A stretch of 64,000 nt of DNA from Armigeres subalbatus (taxonomy: Eukaryota; Arthropoda; Insecta; Diptera; Culicidae): contig NC_085141.1 of the NCBI RefSeq assembly GCF_024139115.2, positions 381,193,278-381,257,277 of the forward strand, read 5' to 3'. Of this stretch, positions 44,319-56,994 are shown one piece after another. Below the pieces are notes generated by a model. The model made no database searches. It was not told where the DNA came from and saw only the letters and a list, made by a program, of their open reading frames with translations. Made by a program: the position numbers and the translations under genes. Numbering within the stretch: position 1 is the first letter of the stretch; each line of letters starts with the position of its first letter.

Positions 44319-44525
44319 CTATATGCGCACAAGGAAAAAAAACTTCAAACGTTGTTCTATTAAATCAGGAGGATTAGCAGGAGGTTTTCGAGCCAGTTTT
44401 GAACGTCTTGGTTGTGAATTCGAAGGATCCGCTATCCGCTTCCGCTTCGATCGTATTGCATCGGTGGAAAACTCTTTCGCCCGATTATTAGACCCGACTA
44501 CCAGCACCGCAGCATCTTGCTTGAC
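44319..44525 (-). other. Possible coding fragment, basic and NLS-like
   Basis: The minus frame from about 44525 reads VKQDAAVLVVGSNNRAKEFS, TDAIRSKRKRIADPSNSQPR, RSKLARKPPANPPDLIEQ. It is hydrophilic with a KRKR cluster and looks more protein-like than the overlapping plus frame (44242-44685). It has no in-frame start after the preceding TGA and no strong splice sites. It may be a pseudogenised exon or nothing. Confidence 0.2.
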
Positions 44526-44589
44526 TATGCTATTTGGTCAGACCTTGAAACTGACACCAGCACGTTGGGACTCGTTGATTCACTGTCAC

Positions 44590-44895
44590 CCTGTCACCCA
44601 AAACGGCTTTATCGGCCAAATGACGTGTTCGGCCAAACTATTTCGATCAAATGGTTTGGTTTGGCTAAACGACAACGATTTTTAGTCATTTTGTTTGAGG
44701 GTTAATATCCGTTTCGGTAAAACATTTAACCGTCTAAGACGAGCTTAAAATATTTTTTCTAAAAACATTCAATTCGGCCACATAAAATTTGGCGGAAAAA
44801 ACTTTCGACCTAAAGTGTTAATAGACCAAGTGACATTCAGCCAAATAGCTCTCGAATCAATGACTTTCGGCCAAACGACTTTTCCCAAGAAAGTA
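44590..44895. repeat. Degenerate CGGCCAAA(T/C)GAC repeat
   Basis: Motifs TCGGCCAAATGACG, TTCGGCCAAACTA, TTCGGCCACATAA, ATTCAGCCAAATAGC and TTTCGGCCAAACGAC recur irregularly. It is an interspersed short-period repeat, strongly decayed. Confidence 0.6.
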
Positions 44896-45095
44896 TACGC
44901 TGTCTACTTCACAGGATGCATTTGCACGGTATAATGCAGAGGATGATATTATTCCTTTTTTTCAATTAATGCATTAGCTCAATTTGAAACAAGGGAAAAT
45001 ATTATTCATTTTTTTAAAAGATGCATTTACCCGTCATATGGGTAGGAAGGATATGATTTCTTGTTGAAATTAATCATTTGCTTGGTTCAAGGCAA

Positions 45096-45172
45096 CCCTA
45101 GTAACATTTTGGGTTTATACTGGTTTTATAACACTCTTATAGAGTGTTATAAAACTTGGAATGTTACTTGGG
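45096..45172. mobile_element. 77-bp miniature of element E
   Basis: The ends CCCTAGTAACATTTTGGG (45096) and AATGTTACTTGGG (ending 45172) mirror the CCCAAGTAACATT termini of element E. The centre is a perfect hairpin, ATAACACTCT-TAT-AGAGTGTTAT. This is about the smallest unit that can still carry both ends. Confidence 0.75.
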
Positions 45173-46347
45173 AAAGGAAATATGATCCCTACTTTCAATG
45201 GATGCCTTTGCCCAGCAGTCTCTTTTCATCTGCAGCGTAGAAGAAATGTAATTTTTTGTTCCAACGAAAATATTCAAAAGGATCGACCATATCTTAAGAG
45301 CTGGTTGTATTTTGAGCTTTTTTTTTGGCGCAGCTCGGAACTAGCAACCCTATAATCAGAGACCGGCGGAGTGAAAATCTTTCGAAATGGCAACGAATGA
45401 AAATTCTTGAAATCATGAAAATAATACTGGCAGGACTTAAACTTTTTGCTTGCTTCTTATGGATGCAAAATGTAAACAAGTCGAATTCGAACAGCTTTTA
45501 ACGGTTCGATTGGAAACAAGATGGCGTCTTCACCGATCTTATTCTAGTATTTCTACTCGGAACGGCCTCTGAAGTTTTGATGTCTCATTAGATACGACCA
45601 TACAAGAGCTAACTATTAAAATATAAAACTTCAAGATTTCGTTTTAAATCGAAGAATATTGGAAACTGAGGATGATGAATCAGATTAATTGGATTTGCAA
45701 GACTAAAATTTAATTGTTGTGTTCTTGAAAATATTATGCAGCATGAAGTTGCATCAAAAATATGTGCAAATTATACTCTCACATTTTTCTTAAGGCACTT
45801 CTCGATTTTCTCTAGGACTTCAGTTCGATGTTGTTTCGAAAGCTTTAAAGCTCATTCTATTTTACAGGAATGTTGTTGTTTCAAGGATCTGAGGCGAAAG
45901 ATGATCACTGTTCTCGTTTTGGTAATTTAGTTAATAGAGCGATCTGTATCATCGGTCTCGCAAATAGCCAGCACAGACCAACTTCTTGCCTAATACTGTC
46001 AAATACAAGATCGTCGTTCGTGCGCGATTCAAACCCTTCTTGTAATGAAAGTGGGAATGCAGAACTCGATGGAAAGTCAGTGTCGTGTCAGTTGAAATTA
46101 GAATCAATCAGTTCTCGACTATTGTCTCATCGATAAAGTGCAAAAAGCAAAATGGTTTTATTAAGGAAATTAAGTTAATTTTAATCATCAAAATATTAAA
46201 AAACATTCGAAATAATTTAAACAGATTCCATGAGATATAATCTGTTTTCATCATTATCAGCGTTACTACATTTGTGCTGAATTTGCCCACCCAAACCAGC
46301 CCGGAAGCCGGTTATGTTGTGGGCGACGAGGACTTGGTGTTTGACTT
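45173..46347. other. Low-copy DNA, nothing recognised
   Basis: No motif of note. 46285-46355 is GC-richer and reads EAGYVVGDEDLVFDFL before a stop; it continues across the hAT-like insertion at 47691, but no protein is recognised. Confidence 0.35.
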
Positions 46348-46355
46348 CTTGTGAG

Positions 46356-47682
46356 TAGGGTGACCATATGAAATTTTAACAAAGGAGGACAATTTACACG
46401 AATTGAGTGAAAAAGGAGGATATTTGGCTGAAAAAGGAGGACATAAAAAAAATATTGATAGTTTGTCAGTTTTTAATATGATTAAGAATACCGTTTTGGC
46501 TCAAATCCAGAACATCACTCATATTCCGAACACTGGCGTTTTAGTGCCCTAAAACTAAAACTTTCATTGGTTTTCCGCACTGAGGGTCGAGATTACAAAC
46601 GAATTCAAGTTTCTGTGGAGAAAATAACACGAATAAAGTCAAAATGGACATTTAAAAGCGAGTGTTCAGAATATGAGTTCGGATTTTGTGTCAAAACAGT
46701 TAAAAGACTATTATTCTTCCATTTACTTCCACTATTAACTTTTTTATGTATCAACAAGCAGATACGTATTTCGTTTCCTACTTGGAAACTTCTTCAGTGT
46801 TTGTGATAACTTTGGATTTGGATTTCAATGGAAAGGTTTTAGCTTAATTATTTTTTAAATAAGTTGTGAACAAATGTTGAATATTATTATGCCTGCATTT
46901 TCAACGATATTCCACAGAATTCTAACAAGAATCATTGTTTACAATTCTGAATACTTAATTGCAAAAATAGGTAACTGACCGAACATTAGGTTCTATAAGG
47001 ACTGAATACAAGATGTTTAGTTGCCCAGCAATTTTTTTTTCTTGAATGCTATTCGGAATCACAAATTAGGGCATGTGAATTAGAATGATACCGTTAACTG
47101 TATGACCATAAAGTTCTCAATTGAACAAATTCTAAACTGTTTAGATTTAGACTAAAGAAAATCGAAACTGTAAAGATTAGTTTTAGGTCTTTCTATTCCA
47201 TTCTAGGCATGGCAAGGCGGCTGCTCTTTGGCTCACACTGTAGTAGTCTAAGTAGCATACCGTACGATGCGTATACTCGAATACTCGTAAAAATTTTGAG
47301 AAGCGTTTTCATTCTTTTTTCCTAATCCATTTCTCACAATTCCGATGCTTCTGACATTTTTGACACTTGTATTACTGTAACTCACGCATTGCGTTTTCCA
47401 TATTAACATTATTTTTATTCCAAAACATAAAGGAAAATATTTCAGAACTAAAACCAGAAACGCAAGCGTGTGCAATGCTTTGTTATATAATGGACTTCTG
47501 TTGTTACACAATGGACTTGTTGTATTATTGTTTGTTAAACTAGAATTTCTTCAGCAATAGTTAATCATGCAACATGCAACAAATTCCCAAAAAGGAGGAC
47601 ATTTTAGCGCAAAAGGAGGACATCTGGTTTTAAATGAAAAAGGAGTACATGTCCTCCTTTAGGATACCATATGGTCACCCTA
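46356..47682. mobile_element. 1.33-kb non-autonomous hAT-type element
   Basis: The ends TAGGGTGACCATATG (46356) and CATATGGTCACCCTA (ending 47682) are perfect 15-bp inverted repeats. CTTGTGAG is duplicated exactly at 46348-46355 and 47683-47690, the 8-bp signature of hAT elements. The subterminal motif AAAGGAGGAC recurs many times near both ends (46380-46445 and 47590-47665), as expected for transposase-binding repeats. The interior has no transposase. Confidence 0.92.
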
Positions 47683-47690
47683 CTTGTGAG

Positions 47691-48620
47691 AGAAGGTGCA
47701 GTTGCTGATCAAGATGATTATTGTCTATGCGAGTCATCGCTGGACCGTCGCGTCGCTCAACCAGCGAGCGCTTTCCAGTTTGGTGCTGCAGCGACGCATT
47801 GAAATTGCCTGCGTCGCTAGAGCACTTCCTGGAAATGGTCACCAGCGACCAGCGACGTTTCAGTCGAGCGACGTAGCTGAGACAAGTTCATACATGTTCT
47901 TGATTTGATCTGCATCAACAATATCCTCTCTTCAGCTTATCAAGATTGTCGGATCAGCAGCAAGATTCAGCATGTCATCATCATCAGCACCAATTCGATT
48001 CAGTTCGTTATAACACGATTCGATTCCGATTCCGTTTTTCCGAATTCCGATTCTTTTTTCGATTCCGTCAAAAAGAGCATCCCAATAGCAGAAGTTAGCC
48101 GTGAAGAATCAAAAAATCTGGTTCTACCACGTAGAACAACCTATAACATTTCGCATCATCCAATCAATTTTCTTTTGTGATCAACTACTTTCCGATTCAA
48201 ACACAGAAAAAAATAATGAAAAATAAACAGTGCGTAAAACTTGGTATGCGGAAATTTACGCTACTCTACGCTGAAATGATCATCTTCCTAACAAGATTGC
48301 TTACAACTTGTATGCAATATCGACGATTCACGTCAAATATTGTATACATTTAGGCTATATCACGTGTGGAAATACGCTAATTAAAGCGTTCCATTTATGT
48401 GCATAATTTTTAGCGTGAATTTCAGTGGATTTTTCTATCTGTGCATGTTAAACTTGTTTAAGTTTGTCATCCGGTTGTTTCCACCCCCTGAAGGAGGAGG
48501 AACGCAAGAATTATGGGCAAGAATTAAAGCATCGGTTTTAAGTTTTAAGCACTAGAATTTTCGTTTATTTTTGTTTGTGGATAGTTGAGTTTTCGTTACC
48601 AAGATACAAGAATATCAGAG
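47691..48620. other. Low-copy DNA with GCGACG-rich patch
   Basis: 47730-47880 is GC-rich with recurring AGCGACG and GCGTCGC words. A frame at 47696-47908 covers it, without a domain. 48000-48070 has CGATTCCGATTCC runs. No gene is supported. Confidence 0.3.
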
Positions 48621-48628
48621 ACCCTTAG

Positions 48629-48890
48629 CACAGACAAACAGACGTAACACTAGAGAAATTACCATCGACCATGACTTCAACGATCAATTGGAATTTGATT
48701 GATTACGCCTTTCACAACCAGAGGCGCTAGTGTCGTAATCCTTCGAGTTTGACATTTCACTCTAGCGCCTTCTGGTGACAGTGTCATACGAAACATTGTT
48801 TCGTGTAACATGCTCGCAAGGTAGTGGTAAAGGAGTTGATCGATGGATTTTTCAGCAAAATATTCAAGCTGTTACGTCTGTTTGTCTGTG
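48629..48890. mobile_element. 262-bp MITE with CACAGACAAACAGACGTAAC ends
   Basis: The 21-bp inverted ends CACAGACAAACAGACGTAAC (48629) and GTTACGTCTGTTTGTCTGTG (ending 48890) are flanked by CCCTTAG at 48622-48628 and 48891-48897. A lone left end of the same family is at 49306-49327. Confidence 0.85.
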
Positions 48891-49305
48891 CCCTTAGAAT
48901 GGGAAAATGATTAATGTAATGTTTGTAATACAAGGAGAAAGTAGATTTTTCAGATTCTTTGGGTAACGTAAATTTAGTACACTGGAACCATAAAATCAGT
49001 ACTAATTTGTTCAGACCAGTAGAAGCATAAGTATTAGAACGCTAGTGGCGCTGTAATCAATCAAATTATTTTGATAAATTAAGCTTCTACAAGCTTCAAT
49101 TGGCCACAATTTATGCATCATGTTGTAGTGCATGTTTGGTTTCATCAACCACATCGGTTTGACATTTGTAGTACCGGTACTTTGGCTGTCATGTCGAAGT
49201 AACCTACATGTTAGTCACGCGAACAGTAACGACATTAGCAATCTTATACTTTTGAATCAACTTTCAGATCCCAACATCTTGATAATTATATCTATGATTA
49301 TACCA

Positions 49306-49327
49306 CAGACAAACAGACATAACACAT
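49306..49327 (+). repeat. Solitary end of the CACAGACAAACAGAC family
   Basis: CACAGACAAACAGACATAAC matches the terminus of the MITE at 48629 with one change. No right end is visible in the next 700 bp; the copy is truncated or a solo end. Confidence 0.55.
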
Positions 49328-50049
49328 TAAACATTCACTCATCAAATTCATCGTCGTTCAAACACTAACGACATCTGTTGATTTTAGTTAGTTGGGCAAA
49401 CCACGATCGAGATGGCGGTAGTGTGCAAACGTCAAACTCGAGCAAATCCGATGGGCGCTCCACGAGTGATCAATTGGCCAACCAATGATTATTTGAATTG
49501 ACCAGTAAATCAGTGAACTATGTAAATTTGTAGAGTGTTCTTTTACAAAATATGTTAGAAACATGGTGCAGGATGTTGTTGAAATATCTAAATTTTTGTC
49601 AAAAGCTACACTACTTGAAACAAAAAACTAACAAATTTTGCTACAATTTTATCATAAAAATGTCATATTTTGTTAAAAACTTATATCAGCATCAGATACA
49701 AAATATATTGTTTATTGTGCAGTTGGATTTTTTTTACAGGTCCTGATAGGTCACCAGATTATGATCAACAATCAGAATTTTTTTGTTTTTGTCTGAACAA
49801 TAATATTTTTCAAGAACATGAAACTAACAACATTACAAATTAAGCAACCTTTTCAAACTATATCAGCGTTGTGATATCTATGGTGGGAGACTTTGCTACA
49901 TTTATTTTAACTGCCTCAGTGTTAAGCATTTTTTAAATCAGATTATGATAAAATCCTGTTACAGCATCTGAAAGATAATGGCTACTAAGAACAAAATTGT
50001 GTCAAAATAATTTTATAAATATCACAATTTGTTAAAATTGTGTTCAGTT
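49328..50049. other. AT-rich low-copy DNA
   Basis: No repeat or frame of note. Confidence 0.35.
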
Positions 50050-51590
50050 GTTGTTATGCTCTTCTAGTCGGGTAGGTCTTTTATACTTCTTGCCTCGATC
50101 CGCCAGGAAACACGGGATGCTACTTCGAAGGAGCTGTGCTCATGCACTTCTTCTAAAATTCCGGACCCTAACTTAGGCTAGTTCGTTAACTGGCTGGCTA
50201 AGATCTACTCCTGCTTCTTTGTCTTGATACCTCAGCGGTCGTGCAACAGTCTTCCTGACTCCCCCGGCGTCGAGGATGGTCCACAAGCTCCGGTGAAGGA
50301 AACTTCCGCACTGATGGTGCCCCAACTACCGGCGTCTATCGCAGAGGCCTCTTTCACGCATTGCACCGACTTCATCTTTAGGTTGCATAGGTGGTCCAAC
50401 AGTAACGGTGGTGGATAACGTCCGCATTGGCGGTACCCAACATAACCGAAGCGCTTTCTTTTTTTATTCAACAGATATCCTCTGCTAGGGTTATGCAGAT
50501 TGGAACCATCCTTCCAATAACGGAAACTGCCTTCGATGAAATGGTTCGGTCTTAAGCGCAGCTTCCCAAACTGGAACTCCGTACCTCAGTATTGAGGATG
50601 ATACTGCTGCCTTTCAGACCACCGATGTTCAGGGTGATCCTTGCTAGCACACTGATAATTTTAGCTACTTTTTCGGCCGGTCGTCGATAATCAGTCCTAG
50701 ATGTATCAAAGCCCGCACGGACGTTATGTCGTGCCCTACTACGGCAATCTACATCCACTGGATCCTTCGGTAGCACTGACCAGCATCACTTCCTTTTTGT
50801 GGTGAACAAGCTGCAGCTTGACTCCATTCATCCAGTTTTCAACTGCGTCGGACGTCTCCGCCATCAGCATTTCTACTTCTTCCAGCGACTCTCCGGTTAT
50901 AGTTAAGATAAAGTTGGCCGCGAATGCGAAGATCTTCTTTGGACAACTTCAGCATTAGCACCCTGTTGTTCACGACGTTCCACAGCGTTGGGCCGAGTAG
51001 GGAGCCTCGTGCAACGTCCGCCGTCCCCTTAATCGACTTCTGCCCTGAATTCGTATCGTCAATAAGACTCCGGTTCTGGAAGTAGCTCCTAAGGACCCGA
51101 AGCTTTCTTCATCTTCAATCCTTTTCCACTGATGACAGGTCGTCATTGAAGACTTGCATACCTGCAGCAGTTACTCTCCATCATTGTACGGCGTAGGCAG
51201 TCACGTCGTAGAATCATGCTGCGTCGCTGGACCCCTGATCTTTGCTGCTACGACACAATAAGCGTTGCCCCAAGGATCTTCAATTCTTCAGCTTCAACTT
51301 CTTGGCACAACTGCTTGAAGCAGTTGGATTTGCTGATTTTATTTCTTGTCTGAAAGCCGCTCCAGCTTCACGGAAAACTATCTTACGCTCCTCTCTGACC
51401 ATTTCAGATCTTGCCCTTTGGAAACGTATCGTGGTTCTGAAAAAGTTGTCAAGAGATTCGTTCCACCAGTAATTTGGCCGTCGGCTGTTCATTGGCTTCA
51501 GTTTGCTCGGCCTCGGCGCATCGCAAGCCCTCGATAGCGTATCCGCCAGTTCATCTACTTCAAGATTTGTTGCGTCGTTGCGTTTGTTTG
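50050..51590 (-). pseudogene. R1/I-type LINE remnant (EN-RT linker to RT C-terminus and 3' UTR)
   Basis: On the minus strand from 51540: MNSRRPNYWWNESLDNFFRT, then FQRARSEMVREERKIVFREA (the RPxYWW linker typical between endonuclease and RT). Frame-broken RT follows near 50990 (ARGSLLGPTLWNVVNNRVLM), then NWMNGVKLQLVHHKKEVMLV near 50830, and KVAKIISVLARITLNIGGLK near 50650 (thumb). The RT palm between linker and LLGP is missing. About 400 bp of 3' region end at 50050. It is dead and separate from the 10620-12010 copy. Confidence 0.75.
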
Positions 51591-53467
51591 TTTGAAGCTC
51601 ACACTATTATGCTATTATGCATTCCTAGCCAATGAGATGAGTTCCATGAGACACGCTTACTCAGTTATTTTATCCGCGCTAGCTTCTCTCGTCGCATTGA
51701 ATTGATGCTACGTTAGCTTTTGTAGCTCATGGCACACTTTCTGATCCACGAGAATCAAGCGACTTTGGTTATGACAGGTCGACAGTTTGATAGACCATAT
51801 GGGTTGCTGCGTTTAATAAGTAGGTTTTGTAAAACCAACATTACCGCAACTGTAGGAACACCCACTACTATTGGAACTTTTACCCTAGTGTGCGACTCCT
51901 CTCCGTAGACTTATCTCCAACAATTACCACGGGAAGGAGGTTTTGTTAGTTGGCTATTCTACTAATTGTCTCGGAATATCTGCATGTCCACACCTTGTTT
52001 AACTGTTCATCCTTCGTGAGAATAAATATTCAATTGTCCAAAGTGAGCGACTATGTATTTGAGTTTTGATTCGAGCGTTCGCAACATAATTTCTTCAACG
52101 CGACGAAAGCAGAAAAAACGATCATGAAATTGCAAATAAGGAGAAAATCGCTGTTGTTTAACTACATCGATTATTATCGGAAATCCAATGTCAATCAGCA
52201 AAACTTATTGAATCTCAACCTGAGGTTAAATAAAAATGCACAGCTAGACATAGATTGACAATTTACTTTTTTTCAATATTAATTCATCATGTTGTTTATA
52301 TGTTTCTGTGTCTGGGTTATGAGTATGTTTTTATCCAGTTTTTTAACACATTAATGCATTTGTAATTAATTGTCCAAAACCATGCGCAACATTTATTGCC
52401 GTTATAAAAGTTAAACAAAAACATAATAACAGCAGCAGAAACTTTCTAATCGTAGTTTCTATGACGAAATCATTATATTAGTTAAACTTAGGCTGCACTT
52501 TTAGCTAAATTTAACAGATTGGGGGCTTAAAGAAAGTAATTGAAGTTTAATACTAGAAGTATTCAAGACATGTCATGTCGCATATGCTTCATGCTTCATA
52601 TTTTAATCATCAAATGAATCAATTTTCTGTATCAAAATTCACGTACTGCAAAACTAAACTCCAAAGTGTATAAATATCATACCTAATCGTTTACTTTGCA
52701 AAAATAATCACCAACAAAACTACATTCAGCTTCAAGAATTTGCACACATCAAAATAAGTGCGTTTCTACGAGGAGGTCCGTCCTAAATCCAGCAGGACTG
52801 TATTATTTTTTGGCAGTATGTCTTGAAAACGGAATACATTCGATAATATCAGGAACATGATTAGTGTAAAAATGTAATAAATATAATAAAGCTAATGAAT
52901 ATAATGTCTCAAATAGCTCTACCATCAGCGTATAGTTGTCAATTCAGAGATTCAGTTTGTAGTTTTGGTCCGGTTCAGGATGTTCAGTGTTTGGTAGATA
53001 TTTTTGGTCGTGTGATCGCTAAACCTCAACAGTTTAAAGAAAAATCAGGTTCCCAAATAAAACGCGTTAAACAGAATTTTGTTCAATAAGTTGGGACTAA
53101 GAAGGCTAGTTTATCTCGTGCAATCATTCGCTTTGAATAATGAAAATATAATTATAATTTTATAAATAATTTTTCGGAACCATATAGAGCCAGCTCGCTT
53201 TCACATCGGCATAAATACCACCCATATAAAAAAAATACTCCCTTGCGCGATGAAAACTCCGATGATCTTCTTCTTGAATAAATTTATCACTCACTTTAGC
53301 ACTCAACACCATACGTTTCAAGAGTTGACTTGAAAAACTTAAAATACGAGAAATTTGAACAGAGAAAAAAAGCGTGATAGAGAATTTGACAGTCAACCGT
53401 CCGCGGCAAAGCTTGCTACGTTTTACATTGAGAATAAAACAAAAATACATAGAAAGGGGATTTAGCG
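51591..53467. other. AT-rich low-copy DNA
   Basis: No transposon ends recognised. The frame at 52895-53089 (64 codons) reads a plausible but unrecognised peptide with FGPVQDVQCLVDIFGRVIAK; it has no splice context I can support. Confidence 0.3.
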
Positions 53468-53550
53468 TTTGAATTCTCGCCTAATTTTGTGAAGGATTTG
53501 GTAATTTTCGAGTCATATTTCCTCCTAGACGTAGTCCACGCAAAAAAAAA
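53468..53550 (+). repeat. Fragment of block D tail
   Basis: AGCGTTTGAATTCTCGCC, then CCTCCTAGACGTAGTCCACG, resembles the repeated tail of block D (AGCGTTTGAAATCTATCC, then CCCCTTAGACGTAGTTTACG). It directly precedes the 5'-truncated RTE copy, so the LINE landed in or next to this older repeat. Confidence 0.5.
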
Positions 53551-53568
53551 TCAAATATGTCTCCTCCA

Positions 53569-55490
53569 GATTCTGGAGGAGAAGGAAGCAGCGCGGGCGG
53601 TCGCGCTGCAGCAAGGTACCCGGCAGAACGTGGAACGTTATAGACGGAAGCGGAGACAGCAGACCCGCCTTTTTCAGGAGAAGAAACGCCGCCTGGGAGA
53701 AGCGGAGTGCGAGGAGATGGAACAGCTGTGCCGTTCTCAAGATACACGCAAGTTCTATCAGAAGCTCAACGCATCCCGCAAAGGCTTCGTGCCGCGAGCC
53801 GAAATGTGCCGGGATAAGAATGGGAGCATCTTGACGGACGAACGTGTGGTGATCGAAAGGTGGAAGCAGCACTACGAGGAACATCTGAATCACAGGCAGT
53901 GAAAGTCAAGGCAGCGGAGGAGATGACTACGTCAGTTCAGCGAACGATGGAAGCCAACCAGCCCCCACCTTGAGGGAAGTTAAGGATGCCATTCAACAGC
54001 TAAAGACCAATAAAGCAGCTGGTAAGGATGGTATCGGAGCTGAGCTCATCAAGATGGCCCCGGAAAAGCTGGCCACTTGCTTGCTCAAACTGATAGTCAG
54101 AATCTGGGAAACCGAACAGCTACCGGAGGAGTGGAAGGAAGGATGTGCCCCATCTACAAGAAAGGCGACAAACTGGAGTGTGAGAACTTTCGAGCGATCA
54201 CCATCCTTAATGCCGCCTACAAAGTGATATCCCAGATCATTTTCCGTCGTCTGTCACCATTAGTGAACGAGTTCGTGGGAAGTTATCAAGCCGGCTTCGT
54301 TGACGGCCGCTCGACAACGGACCAGATCTTTACTGTACGGCAAATCCTTCAAAAATGCCGTGAATACCAGGTCCCAACGCACCATCTGTTCGTTGATTTC
54401 AAGGCGGCATACGACAGTATAGACCGCGTAGAGCTATGGAAAATTATGGACGAGAACAGCTTTCCTGGGAGGCTTACCAGACTGATCAAAGCAACGGTGG
54501 ATGGTGTGTAAAACTGTGTGAAGATTTCGGGCGAACACTCCAGTTCGTTCGAATCGCGCCGAGGACTAAGACAAGGTGATGGACTTTCGTGCCTGTTGTT
54601 CAACATTGTGCTAGAAGGTGTCATGCGGAGAGCCGGGTGTAACAGCCGGGGTACGATTTTCAACAGATCCAGTCAAATTATTTGCTTCGCGGATGACATG
54701 GACATTGTCGGCCGAACATTTGCAAAGGTGGCAGAACTGTACACCCGCCTGAAACGTGAAGCAACAAAAGTTGGACTGGTGGTGAATGCGTCAAAGACAA
54801 AGTACATGCTTGTGGGCGGAACCGAGCGCGACAGGGCCCGCCTGGGAAGCAGTGTTACGATAGACGGGGATACCTTCGAGGTGGTCGAGGAATTCGTCTA
54901 CCTCGGATCCTTGCTAACGGCTGACAACAACGTTAGTCGTGAAATACGAAGGCGCATCATCTGTGGAAGTCGGGCCTACTACGGGCTCCAGAAGAAACTG
55001 CGGTCGAAAAAGATTCGCCACTGCACCAAATGTGTCATGTACAAGACGCTTATAAGACCGGTTGTCCTCTACGGACATGAAACATGGACAATGCTCGAGG
55101 AGGACTCCAAGCACTCGGAGTATTCGAGAGACGGGTGCTTAGGACCATCTTTGGCGGTTTGCAAGAAGACGGTGTGTGGCGGCGAAGAATGAACCACGAG
55201 CTCACCCAGCTCTACGGCGAACCCAGTATCCAGAAGGTAGCTAAAGCCGATGGGCAGGACATGTTGCAAGAATGCCGGACAGCAACCCTGCAAAGATGGT
55301 GTTCGCTTCCGATCCGGCAGGTACGAGACGGCGTGGAGCGCAGCGAGCGAGATGGGCAGACCAGGTGCAGAACGACTTGGCGAGCGTTGGGCGTATCCGA
55401 GGATGGAGAGATGCGGCCTCGAACCGTGCATTGTGGCGTCAAATTGTTGATTCAGTGTTATCTGTTTAGATGTTAACTAAATAAATGAAT
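53569..55490 (+). pseudogene. 5'-truncated RTE-like LINE, second copy
   Basis: It lacks the endonuclease. It starts within the EN-RT linker (ILEEKEAARAVALQQGTRQN) and covers RT: LKTNKAAGKDGIGAELIKMA near 54000, CPIYKKGDKLECENFRAITI near 54150, HHLFVDFKAAYDSID near 54385, RRGLRQGDGLSCLLFN near 54560, FADDMDI at 54686, YGHETWTML near 55070, and RRRGAQRARWADQVQNDL near 55330. Lesions: frameshifts near 53900-53970, 54145, 55100 and 55265, and a TAA at 54509-54511. The 3' end TAAATAAATGAATGAATG resembles the first copy's. Similar in layout to 2410-6210 but clearly a different lineage. Confidence 0.9.
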
Positions 55491-56510
55491 GAATGTTGTG
55501 GAGAATTAAAACTATTCAAACATTCAGTTTCTCTATGTACATCCCCATTACACATCATCCAAAGGTGCAATACTTTTTTCACCAAGAATGGTGTCTGCGT
55601 AGTCCTGCTATTTACAGCGCATTCTCCGTCCCAGCCATTGACGACGACGACGACGACAGTCAACCGCAACCAAACCGATTCAGCCTGACCATCGCCGTCA
55701 TCGCCAGAACAAACATCGTTCGGGGTAAAAGTCGTTTGTTATGCAAATGATGAATCCCATTCTGCTGCATTTGTGCGGATCTGCATGTGCATATTCTGAG
55801 GCAGCACAGCATTTGCGGGATACGAAATTGTTTGTATTGCGAGGCGCATATCGACATTGCGGTGAGTGCGCGCAATTGCACTTTTCCTTGGCATTCTGCT
55901 GACTTCTACTGTTCGGTAGTTGGGGGAAAGAGCATTGCCGTGAGGCCCATGCCGTAGAGAAGCTCCCAAAGGTCTCATTGTGTTCATTCGTTATCCCTTG
56001 GCCATGGTTGAATGGTTTGGGATCCGAGCGAACGCGAGGGTCTCTTCGACGAACGGAACAACGGCAATTCGTTAGCTAAAATGATAATGTATTGAAATTG
56101 TGTTTTATTATTTACTGACTTTTGCCTGGTTCTGCCAATTGAACCCAGTGGCCTCTGTAGTCTAGCCGTCTTGCAACGAAAATATGGTCTTCCACTGTGC
56201 TACATAGTTCCAACCCGGACAGGTCCAGTCGTGCGACAATCAAGGCGGAAGAAACCATTTTTCATCTAATTTATACTAATAGAGTTTTCTTGTCGTCACC
56301 TACTGAACTACAGCCGGTGACAAAACGGTACTTTAACCGATTTAATCCGGTTGATTTATGTATTCTGCAGGAGAATTTAAACAAAAAATAATGATTAATA
56401 AATTTATGTAAATAATAACTTTGCTTTATTATTTTGGCCGACGGCTGTTATTCCACGTGCTATACATGGAGCTTTGAATATTTGACTCTGGATTCACTAA
56501 TGAATGCACA
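55491..56510. other. Low-copy DNA, moderate GC, no gene supported
   Basis: Contains a short (GAC)n tract at 55639-55655 and an ATGCAAAT octamer at 55741. Overlapping frames on both strands have no recognised domain. It looks unlike the surrounding repeats and may be host intergenic or intronic sequence. Confidence 0.3.
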
Positions 56511-56994
56511 TTAAGAGCCAGTTCGCGAGAAGCGCGACCCCCTTTCCAAGGAAGGTTGCAACGATGTTCTCCGATTTGGATAAAATTTTCAGGGTTTGTT
56601 CATATATGTAAGAGAAGGCATTTTGCAAATTTTCAGATTTTTTCATTGAGGGGAAGTGGGGTAAAACGGCCCTTCAAAAATTATTGTTCAAAAATCGCTA
56701 AAACCAAAAAAATGCAATAACTTTGGCAATAAGTAATCGATTTTGTTAAAATTTTGCACGTTTTTTCTACTCAATTAGTACTTTATACCAAGTGGTTAAT
56801 AGGGTTATAAAGTTGTTTACTTTAGGAGAAAATAGACTTTTTCGATCAAAAATGGTTGTTTTTCCAAAGGGAATATGTTTCATCAACAGATCTAGGATAA
56901 AAAACTAAATCCGTAAGGCAATCAAGGAACTGAGGAGCTTTCATCTCATATATAATTCAGAAGCGCCAACTCAAGAATTTCTTAGAAAATCGCA

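Noticed and set aside
44242..44685. 147-codon plus-strand frame
   Set aside because: Composition is mixed, but it runs into the degenerate GGCCAAA repeat; no domain or splice support. The overlapping minus frame is at least as protein-like.
54349..54663. Minus-strand frames opposite the reverse transcriptase genes
   Set aside because: Shadows of the conserved RT reading frame on the other strand.
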